DNA of 26,590 bases from CAYTYZ01 sp964448465 (GTDB lineage: Bacteria > Patescibacteriota > Microgenomatia > UBA12405), in assembly GCA_964448465.1 (NCBI GenBank), contig CAYUVY010000011.1, forward strand, positions 1 to 26,590. Direction: 5' to 3'. Below the pieces are notes generated by a model that saw nothing but the letters and a program-made list of their open reading frames with translations, made no database searches and had not been told where the DNA came from. Position numbers and translations under genes: made by a program. Positions 5,154 to 12,969 of the stretch are shown in pieces (the first letter of the stretch is position 1; every line of letters begins with the position of its first letter).

Positions 5154-6401
5154 ATGCAAAAAATAAAGTGGATAAAGGCAGTAGAAATATTGGCCAGCAG
5201 TGGACTGCCTACTCTGGAAGTAGAAATAGAACTTGAGGGCGGCAATATGGGCAAGGCCTCGGTGGCCTATGGGGTTTCGGCAGGAGTCAAAGAAGCAGTA
5301 ACTAAGTTTGATGGAGACTTGGGCAGATATAATGGAAAAGGCATGCTAAAAGCGTGTAAATTGATAAATGAGGGTTTGACAAAAGAACTAATAGGAATAG
5401 AATGGGAACAAAAAATCCTAGATGAGTTTTTAGTAAAAAAAGATGGGACAGAAAACATGGCAAACCTGGGGGGAAATGTTACTTTGGCGATTTCGCTGGC
5501 TTATGCTAGGGCTGCGGCTGTGGCGGAAAAACTGGAAGTGTTTGAATATTTGCAAAAAGTATACGACTTGCCTAAATATAAACATCTACCAAGTCCAATG
5601 GCAGTAATGATAGAAGGTGGTAAACATGCGGATAATTCTACGGATTTTCAGGAATATTTGTTGGATTGTGTGGGGGGGGGTAAGGTTGCAGAAAAAGTTC
5701 AAATAATGGCGCAGGTATACCAAAAATTAGAAGAGGTATTAAAAAGGGAAGGTTTTTCCACAAACGTAGGCAAAGAAGGAGCTTTTGCCCCAGAAGGAAT
5801 TAACAGTAACAGTAGACCGATAGAATTAATTAGCATGGCTTGCCAAGAAGCTGGATACACAATTGGGAAAGAGGTCTTTTTGTCCATAGACATGGCAGCC
5901 TCGGAATTTTTTACAGATGGGTTTTACACATTAAATTGCGAAAAGAAAAGAATTACAGCAGAGCAAATGGCGGATTATTACGAAGAGCTAAATAAAAAGT
6001 TTAATTTGTATTCGATAGAAGACCCACTTGAAGAAAATAGCTGGGAAGACTGGAAAATGCTTTTAGAAAAACTTTCAGTAAAATTAGTTGGGGATGATTT
6101 GACGGTGAGCAAGGCAATATATATACAAAAGGCAGGAGAAGAAAAGGCGTGTGGCATGGTAATAATTAAACCAAACCAGGTGGGGACGTTGAGTCAGACG
6201 ATAGAAGCCTGTAAAAAAGCAAGAGAATTTCAAATGGGAATAATTATTTCACATCGAGGTGGCGGAGAAACCACGGATACTTTTATTGCCGATTTGGCAG
6301 TGGCTGTGGGGGCAGAATTTATTAAATGTGGACCCGCTAGGGGAGAAAGAGTGGAAAAGTATAATAGGTTGATGGAGATTGAAAGAAATGAACAAAACTA
6401 A
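5154..6401 (+). CDS. eno: enolase, divergent
   Basis: This is a 415-residue enolase that converts 2-phosphoglycerate to phosphoenolpyruvate. Visible active-site elements are GGKHADN and QEYLL (His and Glu), GKEGAFAP (Glu), SIDMAASEF (metal Asp), SIEDPLEE (metal Glu), GDDLTVS (metal Asp), IIKPNQVGT (catalytic Lys), SHR (phosphate contact) and FIKCGP (Lys). The Ser metal ligand survives in AYGVSAG, which replaces the near-invariant PSGASTG loop. Other departures are ILASSGLPT for ILDSRGNPT and SHRGGGETTD for SHRSGETED, with one extra residue and loss of the Ser. All essential charged residues are present, so activity is likely, but the protein is unusually diverged. A G9 tract (5672-5680) lies in frame. 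It overlaps the next gene by 14 bp, and a phosphoglycerate mutase lies 1.4 kb downstream. Confidence 0.92.
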   Translation: MQKIKWIKAVEILASSGLPTLEVEIELEGGNMGKASVAYGVSAGVKEAVTKFDGDLGRYNGKGMLKACKLINEGLTKELIGIEWEQKILDEFLVKKDGTENMANLGGNVTLAISLAYARAAAVAEKLEVFEYLQKVYDLPKYKHLPSPMAVMIEGGKHADNSTDFQEYLLDCVGGGKVAEKVQIMAQVYQKLEEVLKREGFSTNVGKEGAFAPEGINSNSRPIELISMACQEAGYTIGKEVFLSIDMAASEFFTDGFYTLNCEKKRITAEQMADYYEELNKKFNLYSIEDPLEENSWEDWKMLLEKLSVKLVGDDLTVSKAIYIQKAGEEKACGMVIIKPNQVGTLSQTIEACKKAREFQMGIIISHRGGGETTDTFIADLAVAVGAEFIKCGPARGERVEKYNRLMEIERNEQN

Positions 6402-7845
6402 TCTTGTTGGAATACTTTTGGTAATTATTGCTTTTTTCTGTTTTATTTTTAAGTTTTTAGAAGTACCACCTGGGCTGGAGGTGGATGAAACTTCAATTAT
6501 GTATAGTGCAAGTTTGGTGTCAGACACCGGAAGAGATCAGCTAGGGAGGCCACATATAGTGTTTTTTATTTCTGATAATCGTGACTGGAAACAACCGTTT
6601 TTGGTCTACCTTACCGCTGTAGCGTTTAAGGTATTTGGCAAAAGTTTAACCGTGGCAAAGTTGGTCAATATTGTCCTAATGTCGGTGTCTGTCTGGTTTG
6701 TGTGGAAGATACTGTTGAATTTCTTTGGTCAAAAACTATCTTTTGCCGGTACCTTGATGTATATCCTAATGCCGATATTGATGCATACAGTTAGGATCGC
6801 CAACGAAGCGGTTTTGCCGATATTTTTTGGGGTGTTTTGGGTATATTTCCTATTTCAGTCTGAGAAGGTAAACACTAAACAAAGACTTTATTATTATCTG
6901 CTTTGTGCAATTACTTTAGGATTATCGATGTACGCGTATAAGGGAATGAGAATAGTCGCACCAGTTTGGATACTTGTGAACTTAGCTTGGATTTGGCAAA
7001 AAACAAGCGAGAAAAAAATAAAAAACATATTGTTGTATATGGCAGTGATATTGCCATTTTTTCTGATAATGCCGAAGTTGGAAAAAGACTATCCGGGTGC
7101 AGTATTTGACAATAGCGCGGTGCTAATAAAAAATTACAGACAAATTGCTTATTATTGGTTGGAGAATTTAAGCCCATCATTTTTGTTTGTCAGGAGCGGT
7201 GTGGGTAAGGTTTTTCAGGTAGAAGAGTTTGGAAACTACTTAATTAGTACATTACCCTTTTTCTTAGTAGGAGTTTGGGTAGCCATAAAACGACGAGGAC
7301 TTTTACTGTGGTTGCTGGGAATATTCGTACTTACACCAGCGTTGTTTTTTTTGGCTACATCTAGTGGCTATGGCCACAGAGTAGGTGGATCCGCGGTGGC
7401 GTATGTAGTACTGATGACAGCGGGAATAGATTATTTGTTTAAGCAAAAGGGGTTGAGAATTAGGTTGTTGAGTGGAGTCTTGGTGGTACTGTGTGTTCTG
7501 AATCAGGTCCATTTCCTACAATATTACTTTACTGTTTATCCACGCTTACACCAAGTACGCGAGGCTTTCGGTTTAGATCTGTATTGGTCATACCAAAAGT
7601 TTGGAACTATATCCAAAGAACATCCCGGGTACAAATTATATATTGAAAAAAAACTAAGGGGTCAAGGTAACGAGTTTAATAAATTTTTGGAGAGAGTTTA
7701 CCTTGAAGATACTTTAAACAGTTGGATCCCAGGAGCAGAGATTCAGAGCAAATCGCTTTTGTTAACAGAAATTGGGGATATAAGTGGTACAAAAACCTTG
7801 TGGAAAGATAATAAAACAAAAAGTGTAATATTGCTTAAGGACTAG
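6388..7845 (+). CDS. GT-C type membrane glycosyltransferase (PMT/ArnT-like)
   Basis: This polytopic membrane protein of about 485 residues has many hydrophobic helices. The first external loop carries PPGLEVDETSIMYSASLV and then GRDQLGRPHIVFF. The acidic pair DE after the first helix is where GT39/GT-C enzymes of the dolichyl- or polyprenyl-phosphate sugar transferase group place their catalytic acidic residues. Such enzymes move a sugar from a lipid carrier to protein or glycolipid on the outer face of the membrane. The acceptor is unknown. The ATG at 6388 is preferred to the upstream TTG (6379), because GGAG at 6374-6377 is better spaced for it. It overlaps the enolase 3' end by 14 bp and is probably co-transcribed. 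The C-terminal third is soluble and unrecognised. Confidence 0.75.
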   Translation: MNKTNLVGILLVIIAFFCFIFKFLEVPPGLEVDETSIMYSASLVSDTGRDQLGRPHIVFFISDNRDWKQPFLVYLTAVAFKVFGKSLTVAKLVNIVLMSVSVWFVWKILLNFFGQKLSFAGTLMYILMPILMHTVRIANEAVLPIFFGVFWVYFLFQSEKVNTKQRLYYYLLCAITLGLSMYAYKGMRIVAPVWILVNLAWIWQKTSEKKIKNILLYMAVILPFFLIMPKLEKDYPGAVFDNSAVLIKNYRQIAYYWLENLSPSFLFVRSGVGKVFQVEEFGNYLISTLPFFLVGVWVAIKRRGLLLWLLGIFVLTPALFFLATSSGYGHRVGGSAVAYVVLMTAGIDYLFKQKGLRIRLLSGVLVVLCVLNQVHFLQYYFTVYPRLHQVREAFGLDLYWSYQKFGTISKEHPGYKLYIEKKLRGQGNEFNKFLERVYLEDTLNSWIPGAEIQSKSLLLTEIGDISGTKTLWKDNKTKSVILLKD

Positions 7846-8411
7846 ATTTTATAAACAAAAACTGTGGCAAAAGGTATAACCCAAGAGCAAGTGACTTCGG
7901 GGGTACTTTTCTCCATAATATGACGAAAAAGTCGAAGACTATTGCCATGAGCAGAGATGGCGATATTTTGATCTTTGCTTGAAAAATCTTGTTTTAGTTG
8001 GTTAATAAATTCCCAAACCCTGGCACCAATGTCGACAAATGATTCCCCTCCTTCCAGCTTGTCTTCCCAACCTCGGTGAATGCGATCAAATTCTGCTTGG
8101 CCCTTGCTGGTAATAAAATCGGCATGCGGTGTGTTGTTTAAAATACCGTAGTTGCGCTCGGCAAGGCGGTCGTCTGTACGAACATCGGTACACTCGGGAT
8201 GGTATTGTAAAACAGTTTTTAAAGTTTCCTGAGAGCGTTTTAATTTGGTTTGAAAAGCCAGGTCAAACCTGGTGGTTTTGAGCAAGTTGGCCAGATGCTG
8301 GTTTTGTAATAAACCAAGTGGGGTGAACTGAGTTTCGTCGTACCAACCGGTAAAAAGTTTTTTTTGGTTGTGAGTGGTCTCGCCATGACGAAAAAGATAG
8401 ATGGTGCTCAT
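7842..8411 (-). CDS. gpmA: short 2,3-bisphosphoglycerate-dependent phosphoglycerate mutase (histidine phosphatase fold)
   Basis: This 189-residue protein has the phosphohistidine motif LFRHGET (His9), FTGWYD (residues 20-25) typical of GpmA, LAERNYG (Glu85, compare ERHYG) and SAHGNSLRLF (His155). These are the marks of dPGM, which interconverts 3- and 2-phosphoglycerate, rather than of a generic broad-specificity phosphatase. It is about 40-60 residues shorter than E. coli GpmA, lacking part of the middle insert and the C-terminal tail, so phosphatase activity cannot be excluded. The next glycolytic enzyme, enolase, is encoded nearby. The start at 8411 has TAAGAT 5 nt upstream. The 3' end overlaps the convergent glycosyltransferase by 4 bp. 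Confidence 0.8.
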   Translation of the reverse strand: MSTIYLFRHGETTHNQKKLFTGWYDETQFTPLGLLQNQHLANLLKTTRFDLAFQTKLKRSQETLKTVLQYHPECTDVRTDDRLAERNYGILNNTPHADFITSKGQAEFDRIHRGWEDKLEGGESFVDIGARVWEFINQLKQDFSSKDQNIAISAHGNSLRLFRHIMEKSTPEVTCSWVIPFATVFVYKI

Positions 8412-8416
8412 GAGTT

Positions 8417-8422
8417 ATCTTA
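8417..8422 (-). promoter_or_regulatory. -10 box of leaderless promoter for the phosphoglycerate mutase
   Basis: TAAGAT on the minus strand lies exactly 5 nt before the ATG at 8411 with no Shine-Dalgarno site. The spacing matches the other leaderless candidates in the window. Confidence 0.4.
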
Positions 8423-8450
8423 CAATTGTTGATGTTAAGATACAAACAGT

Positions 8451-9329
8451 ATGGATAAAGCATTTGCAAAATTAGGAGAGAAAGTTGATAAGGCGGAAAG
8501 ACTGGTTAGGGGTACAGACAACAAGGTATTTCTGGTTACCTGTGGTGACAGAAAGTATATATATCGTGAATATACACGTAAGTTTAAAAAGGATAATTTT
8601 GTAAATAACTTGTTGTCCAAAAATGGTATACCAGTTGCCAAAATACTGGCTAACGGGATGGGTTGGGAAATTGAGGAATACATATCGGGCGAAGATGCAG
8701 AAGATTCTTTAAAAAATGGTAGTTTAGGGCTTGATGTATATTTTCGAAAGACTGCAGAAATATTGAAAAAAATACACTCAATTAAAATGGACAAGTTCGG
8801 ATTTTTAGGGGTAAAGAAGCTTAGATATCTAGACCGAATACAACTTTTGGAAACTAGATTATCTTGGGCAAAAAGTAATACCGACAGAATGGGAACTGAA
8901 AATGTAGAACTGATTGATAGAGCCATTGGTGTAATTCAAAACAAGATGGCGGCAGAGTTTTCAAAAGATGGACCCGTTCTGTGCCACGGGGATGTGTCCC
9001 CCACAAATATGCGTTGGAATGGAAATGATTTAATTTTTATCGATTGGGGAGATGCCGCTGCGGATGTGTGGGAATGGGATTTGACGGTGATGCTGTATTG
9101 GGACAAATACAGAGCAAAAAGTGGCCCAGAAGCAATGGAGCGAAGAGAACTATTTTATAAATATTATGATATCGGTGATAGAAAAAAATTTGAAAGGAGA
9201 AATAAATTATTAGAGTTGTTACACACCACAGGCCTATTGCACTGGTATTGGAGATATGATGAAAACAGGCCGGCGTTTTTGGAGACTAAACATAATGTTT
9301 TAGAGCTACTTAACACAAATTACTCTTAA
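8451..9329 (+). CDS. aminoglycoside/choline-kinase-like phosphotransferase (APH family)
   Basis: This 292-residue soluble protein has a kinase-like N-lobe (NKVFLVTCGDRKYIYREY; the Lys or Arg here would contact ATP). The Brenner motif is CHGDVSPTNMRWNG, with His179, Asp181 and Asn186, followed by the metal-binding LIFIDWGDA (Asp198). This is the APH/choline-kinase fold, which phosphorylates a hydroxyl of a small molecule in the cytoplasm. The substrate cannot be told from sequence; choline, ethanolamine, sugars and aminoglycosides are all used in the family. It is divergent from the phosphoglycerate mutase and 22 nt upstream of the secreted hydrolase. An antibiotic-resistance role should not be assumed. 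Confidence 0.8.
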   Translation: MDKAFAKLGEKVDKAERLVRGTDNKVFLVTCGDRKYIYREYTRKFKKDNFVNNLLSKNGIPVAKILANGMGWEIEEYISGEDAEDSLKNGSLGLDVYFRKTAEILKKIHSIKMDKFGFLGVKKLRYLDRIQLLETRLSWAKSNTDRMGTENVELIDRAIGVIQNKMAAEFSKDGPVLCHGDVSPTNMRWNGNDLIFIDWGDAAADVWEWDLTVMLYWDKYRAKSGPEAMERRELFYKYYDIGDRKKFERRNKLLELLHTTGLLHWYWRYDENRPAFLETKHNVLELLNTNYS

Positions 9330-9340
9330 GCTAGATCTGC

Positions 9341-9346
9341 TAATAT
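9341..9346 (+). promoter_or_regulatory. -10-like box before the dockerin hydrolase gene
   Basis: TAATAT lies exactly 5 nt before the GTG start at 9352 in the 22-nt spacer after the kinase gene. It fits the leaderless spacing and supports the GTG start. Confidence 0.35.
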
Positions 9347-9351
9347 TAAGT

Positions 9352-10770
9352 GTGAAGAAAATAGCGTGGGTATTGGTCGTAGTTTTGTTATTAAATTTTC
9401 TGGGACCTAGTGCTTGTTTAGCTTTGCAACCGAGCAAGCTGGACTCGAGAATAGTAGATGGGAAACTGTATATAAACGGTAAACAGGAGTTTTTAAAAAT
9501 TGCAAGCATTTTGACCGGATTTAGCACTCAAAGCACAGACAGCATTATCGCCGCCTTGCCTAAATATAAAGACGAAAAACAATACAACGCAATTCAACTT
9601 ACTCTGTACTGGCAGTTATTCGACCCGAATTGGGACGGAGTTGTAAATGAAAACGGTCTAACCATGACCAACTTAAAGCGACTAATTGCGGCAATAAAAG
9701 AAAATGGTCTATATTTAATACTGGGAACAGAAACCTATTCAGTTGGTGGCTCTAGACTTGGAGACACACTCTTTACTCAATATCCGGATTTTCAGGCTAA
9801 AAAATATGACGGTAGTTTGGCCTATGATGTTTGTTACTCCCCATCAAATCCTCCGGCCATACCTTCGATATTCAGTCCAGATTATTTACGTTTAAGCAGA
9901 AACTACATAAAAGACATTTTTTCGAAAATAGATAATTCTAGTGTCGTCTGGTATGAAACACAGGTGGAGTCACAGTTTCTAATTTGTGACGAAACACTGG
10001 ACTACTCAAAATATGCGGTGGATAAATATAAACTAGTTTCAGGGGAGGCTTCGGCCCCGGCACCTACAACCCAAAAATGGAGAGATTTTAAAGCAAGGGA
10101 ATTAGCTAAATGGGTGGATGGGGATATAAAAGCGATTAAAGATATTTTTCCATATTCACTCGTGGCAACTGATTTTGCTAAAGATGACCAGGAATCCCGT
10201 TCCTATGGGATGCAAGGAAATCCGGCACTGTTTTTGGAAAATCTAAATTCAGTAGATATTATTCAAATTAATTGGCATTATGGTTATTCTTGTGGAGATG
10301 CTCCCTGCGAGTTTGCATATGATCTGGTTCGACCACTACTCCCGACAAAAAAATGGGGACTGATGGAACACATGACAATAAATCCGGACTTTGTGGTAAT
10401 GAATGTAGAACATTTACTAAACCGATCGATAGAAAGGGGCAACAAGGTTGGTTGGGGCGTGATAAATGCAAGCCCTAAGACTAGTGATACTTTTGCCACC
10501 TACAATGACGACTTTTCACCGAAAGGTAATTTGGCGATACTGGATAATAATTTTATTAGCAGATGGAAACCAATAGTTGTTCCAAGTAGTGCACCATCTA
10601 TAGCATCACCGGTAAATGGTGATGCCAATTTAGACGGGGTAACGAATCTTAGTGATTTTGTAACATGGAAGAGAGAGTTTGTGGGTGCTATTGACAGTAG
10701 GAGTGCGGATTTTAACCGTGATGGGTTGGTTAACCTAGCCGACTTTGTGGTGTGGAAGAAGCACTTATAA
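9352..10770 (+). CDS. secreted glycoside-hydrolase-like protein with C-terminal type I dockerin
   Basis: This 472-residue protein begins with a Sec signal peptide (KK, then hydrophobic residues 6-18, likely cleavage after CLA). A TIM-barrel-like domain spans about residues 35-405 (YINGKQEFLKIASI, QYNAIQLTLYWQLFDPNWDG, LIAAIKENGLYLIL). It resembles clan GH-A enzymes such as GH42/GH35. Candidate acid/base residues are Glu202 or Glu206 in WYETQVESQF, and a candidate nucleophile is Glu339 in GLMEH. After a Pro/Ser linker (411-420) come two EF-hand-like repeats, GDANLDGVTNLSDFVTWK (423-440) and DFNRDGLVNLADFVVWK (453-469), which form a type I dockerin. Dockerins bind cohesins with calcium, tethering the enzyme to a scaffold or surface; no cohesin is in this window. 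The substrate is unknown. Confidence 0.75.
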   Translation: MKKIAWVLVVVLLLNFLGPSACLALQPSKLDSRIVDGKLYINGKQEFLKIASILTGFSTQSTDSIIAALPKYKDEKQYNAIQLTLYWQLFDPNWDGVVNENGLTMTNLKRLIAAIKENGLYLILGTETYSVGGSRLGDTLFTQYPDFQAKKYDGSLAYDVCYSPSNPPAIPSIFSPDYLRLSRNYIKDIFSKIDNSSVVWYETQVESQFLICDETLDYSKYAVDKYKLVSGEASAPAPTTQKWRDFKARELAKWVDGDIKAIKDIFPYSLVATDFAKDDQESRSYGMQGNPALFLENLNSVDIIQINWHYGYSCGDAPCEFAYDLVRPLLPTKKWGLMEHMTINPDFVVMNVEHLLNRSIERGNKVGWGVINASPKTSDTFATYNDDFSPKGNLAILDNNFISRWKPIVVPSSAPSIASPVNGDANLDGVTNLSDFVTWKREFVGAIDSRSADFNRDGLVNLADFVVWKKHL

Positions 10771-10777
10771 AACGGTT

Positions 10778-11323
10778 TTACTTGATTCTGGAAACGACTA
10801 GGTAGGAAACAAATGACAAAAGAGACATAAAAATAAACAACGGTTGAAACCCATAATTGTAGGCAACGTAGGCACCTATCGTAATGGCAAAAAGCATGGA
10901 GAAATAGGCGATCACTCTGTTACTGGAATAGTTTCGAATATGACGCTTTTGATCGAGGTTTTCGGCAAAGATACTGTCATAACCAGTGTTGCCAAAAGTG
11001 TCAAAAAAACCAAAAATAAACTGAATAAAAAAGACAAATATGATGTTGGGCACAAAGGGATATAAGGCCCAAATAATTCCTCTGCCAAGAAAACCAAATT
11101 GCAGCAAAGATTTGTGGTTTAATTTATCGCCAAATTTGCTTAAAATTGCAGAACCAAGAAGTGAGGCCAATAAGGTACAAAAGGTGGCAGTACTAACGAT
11201 ATAGATAACATCTTTGGTGGCAAATTGTTTTTGAATAAAAAGGGCATAGAGTGGGCCAGTGAGAGTGGTCGCAAAGACAGTTAAACTATTGGCAATAAAG
11301 AGTAATTTTAGGGTAGGGTTCAC
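10778..11323 (-). CDS. half-size major facilitator superfamily-like membrane protein
   Basis: This 181-residue protein has about six membrane helices, corresponding to one half of an MFS transporter. The loop GDKLNHKSLLQFGFLGRG after helix 2 matches MFS motif A (G-x-x-x-D-[RK] type). Complete MFS proteins have 12 helices and about 400 residues. The frame ends normally, and the next gene on the other strand ends 7 bp away, so there is no visible remnant of a second half. It might dimerise or be a degraded transporter. Its start overlaps the stop of the GT-C gene by 4 bp (ATGA), indicating coupled translation. The substrate is unknown. Confidence 0.65.
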   Translation of the reverse strand: MNPTLKLLFIANSLTVFATTLTGPLYALFIQKQFATKDVIYIVSTATFCTLLASLLGSAILSKFGDKLNHKSLLQFGFLGRGIIWALYPFVPNIIFVFFIQFIFGFFDTFGNTGYDSIFAENLDQKRHIRNYSSNRVIAYFSMLFAITIGAYVAYNYGFQPLFIFMSLLSFVSYLVVSRIK

Positions 11324-12618
11324 TTAATTAGCTTAGCACTTTTGGGTCGAATTTGTTCTAGAAATAGAGAAACAAAGAGGAGAATGTTTGTCAGGCTTAG
11401 GAGACGAATTACTAAATCTATTTTTAGAAAATCTACTAAGATATTTATTTGGGGATACCACCACCAGTTGTAGACATTAAGCATATGAGTTATGGATAAG
11501 ATTAGAAAATATTTGATAAATTTACGATCGTAAAAACAAAGTAGAAATAGTGGTATTAGGGCTGGAAAAGTGTACCTTTCGTGCATACGAGTCATAAAAA
11601 TAAATGTAATTAAGGTAACATTGACTAAGGACAAGAGGATAGTTTTTATAGTTAGGTTTTTATAAAGATTAAACCAAATAGGAAGATAGAGAATTAGGCA
11701 AAATAATAAAGAAAAGGACCGAGCAGGAAGAAAATTGAAGACCAGAAGTTCGTCTAGTCGGGGTACAAGACCAAAAAGTAAGGCCCAGTAATTAAAGGCG
11801 TTGGAGGTTAGTTGAGCCATGGGACCGGGTAAAATTTTCTGAGTGATGGTTTGATAAAACCAGAGAAAAGGATTGGAGCCTTGGGGAGTAAATGGTTGGG
11901 CAACTAAAAATATTAAGACTATTGAAAAAATAAGTGGCAAAATAAGCTTGGTTAGTTTTGGTTTTTGACTTAATAGGATAACTAAAAACAAAGGAGACCA
12001 AATTAGCAAGGATGATTTGTAAAGAATAGAGCACAAAAAAAGCAAGAATGAGGATGAATATTTTTTAGTGAACAAGAGATACAGACTTGCCAGACCCAAT
12101 AGATTAATAATACTGTCCCCACTTCCCCAAATGGCACTATTGTAAAAAATAGGCAAAAATAAGCCTAAAATAATTGCCCCAAGATTGGCTAATTTTATGG
12201 AAAAAGTCTTGGCTACAAATCGATGAACTAAATATATGAGAAGGAGATCGGCCAGGATCATGGGCATTTTTAGGAGAACTTGGTTACCATTTTGTTCGTA
12301 CCAGGTCATAACCGAAGACGGAAAAACAGAGAGGTGAGTATTGATAAACCAAAGTGGTTGAAAAATCAGTAGATATAATTGACGGATGAGCCAATCGTAG
12401 AGAATATTGAGCATGGGTTGATCGGGACGACCAAGCGGTCCAAAGTTTAACCAATCGTAGAAACCTCGCCAGCCAAACTGAGAGGCGAATCGCCCCCACC
12501 AGTAGGTTACAGTGACATCGCCATGATAAGTAAGTGGTAAGACTAGTAAGCGAATTGAGGCTGAGAACAGTAGAGTCTTTTTTAGTGAAATATTTTGTAG
12601 CCTACCAACCAGATTCAT
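11320..12618 (-). CDS. GT-C membrane mannosyltransferase-like protein (Gpi18/ALG6-8-like)
   Basis: This 432-residue polytopic membrane protein has about 10 helices. An acidic residue in the first external loop (YHGDVTVTYWW) is followed by FGPLGRPDQPMLNILYDW. Near the C-terminal end is FMTRMHERYTFPALIPLFL. The R-M-H-E-R-Y-x-F-P-A signature is characteristic of the COG5542 (Gpi18-related) and ALG6/ALG8-type GT-C enzymes, which use polyprenyl-phosphate sugars on the outer face of the membrane. It is the middle gene of a three-gene unit, 3 nt after the MGMT-type gene and overlapping the half-size MFS gene by 4 bp. Donor and acceptor are unknown. Confidence 0.78.
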   Translation of the reverse strand: MNLVGRLQNISLKKTLLFSASIRLLVLPLTYHGDVTVTYWWGRFASQFGWRGFYDWLNFGPLGRPDQPMLNILYDWLIRQLYLLIFQPLWFINTHLSVFPSSVMTWYEQNGNQVLLKMPMILADLLLIYLVHRFVAKTFSIKLANLGAIILGLFLPIFYNSAIWGSGDSIINLLGLASLYLLFTKKYSSSFLLFLCSILYKSSLLIWSPLFLVILLSQKPKLTKLILPLIFSIVLIFLVAQPFTPQGSNPFLWFYQTITQKILPGPMAQLTSNAFNYWALLFGLVPRLDELLVFNFLPARSFSLLFCLILYLPIWFNLYKNLTIKTILLSLVNVTLITFIFMTRMHERYTFPALIPLFLLCFYDRKFIKYFLILSITHMLNVYNWWWYPQINILVDFLKIDLVIRLLSLTNILLFVSLFLEQIRPKSAKLIK

Positions 12619-12621
12619 GAT

Positions 12622-12897
12622 CTATTTTAACTTAACTCCTTCAGATATTAGTAGTCTACGTTTGGCTTCTTGCCCTCCTGGACCACTGTAGCCGCCTAAT
12701 CCCCCATCGGTTCGAATAACCCGATGACAGGGAGTGGAAATTAAGTTGGGGTTTTGGGCACAAGCATTGGCCACGGCGCGGCTAGATTTTGGTTTGCCCA
12801 AAGCTTGGGCAATTTGCAGGTAGGTTTTGGTTTGACCCTTGGGAATTTTTCTAATTTCGGCCCAGACTTGGAGTTGAAAAGGAGTAGGGGTGTTCAT
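12622..12897 (-). CDS. single-domain O6-alkylguanine-DNA alkyltransferase-like protein (MGMT C-terminal domain)
   Basis: This 91-residue protein consists only of the DNA-binding/active-site domain of the Ogt/MGMT family. It shows the helix-turn-helix (TYLQIAQALGKPKSSRAVANAC, with Arg40 as the arginine finger), ISTPCHRVIRTDGGLGGYSG with the alkyl-acceptor Cys57 in PCHRV, and the closing K-R-x-L-L-x-x-E-G. The N-terminal domain of full Ogt/Ada proteins is absent. Alkyltransferase-like (ATL) proteins have the same reduced architecture but replace the Cys with Trp or Ala. This protein keeps the Cys and may be a true suicidal methyl-acceptor or a lesion flag. A TAAAAT box lies 5 nt before its ATG. 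Confidence 0.9.
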   Translation of the reverse strand: MNTPTPFQLQVWAEIRKIPKGQTKTYLQIAQALGKPKSSRAVANACAQNPNLISTPCHRVIRTDGGLGGYSGPGGQEAKRRLLISEGVKLK

Positions 12898-12902
12898 GGT
12901 TT

Positions 12903-12908
12903 ATTTTA
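12903..12908 (-). promoter_or_regulatory. -10 box of leaderless promoter for the MGMT-GT-MFS operon
   Basis: TAAAAT on the minus strand lies exactly 5 nt before the ATG at 12897. It lies within the 72-bp divergent region shared with the copper operon. Confidence 0.45.
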
Positions 12909-12913
12909 GCAAC

Positions 12914-12960
12914 TTGACAACGGTTTTGAATACCTATAACCTAGGTAGTAGGTTATAGGT
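12914..12960 (+). promoter_or_regulatory. copper operon promoter with CsoR operator palindrome
   Basis: A perfect TTGACA (12914-12919) is followed by an almost perfect -10, TATAAC (12935-12940), with a short 15-nt spacer. Over the -10 lies a perfect inverted repeat ACCTATAACCT (12932-12942) / AGGTTATAGGT (12950-12960) with a 7-nt centre. A dyad covering the -10 directly before a CsoR gene is the usual arrangement for copper-responsive autorepression. A short spacer is also common in metal-controlled promoters. Confidence 0.75.
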
Positions 12961-12969
12961 TAATTTAAG

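Noticed and set aside
8451..9329. Aminoglycoside resistance gene
   Set aside because: The APH fold is shared by many small-molecule kinases and nothing in the neighbourhood suggests antibiotic resistance.
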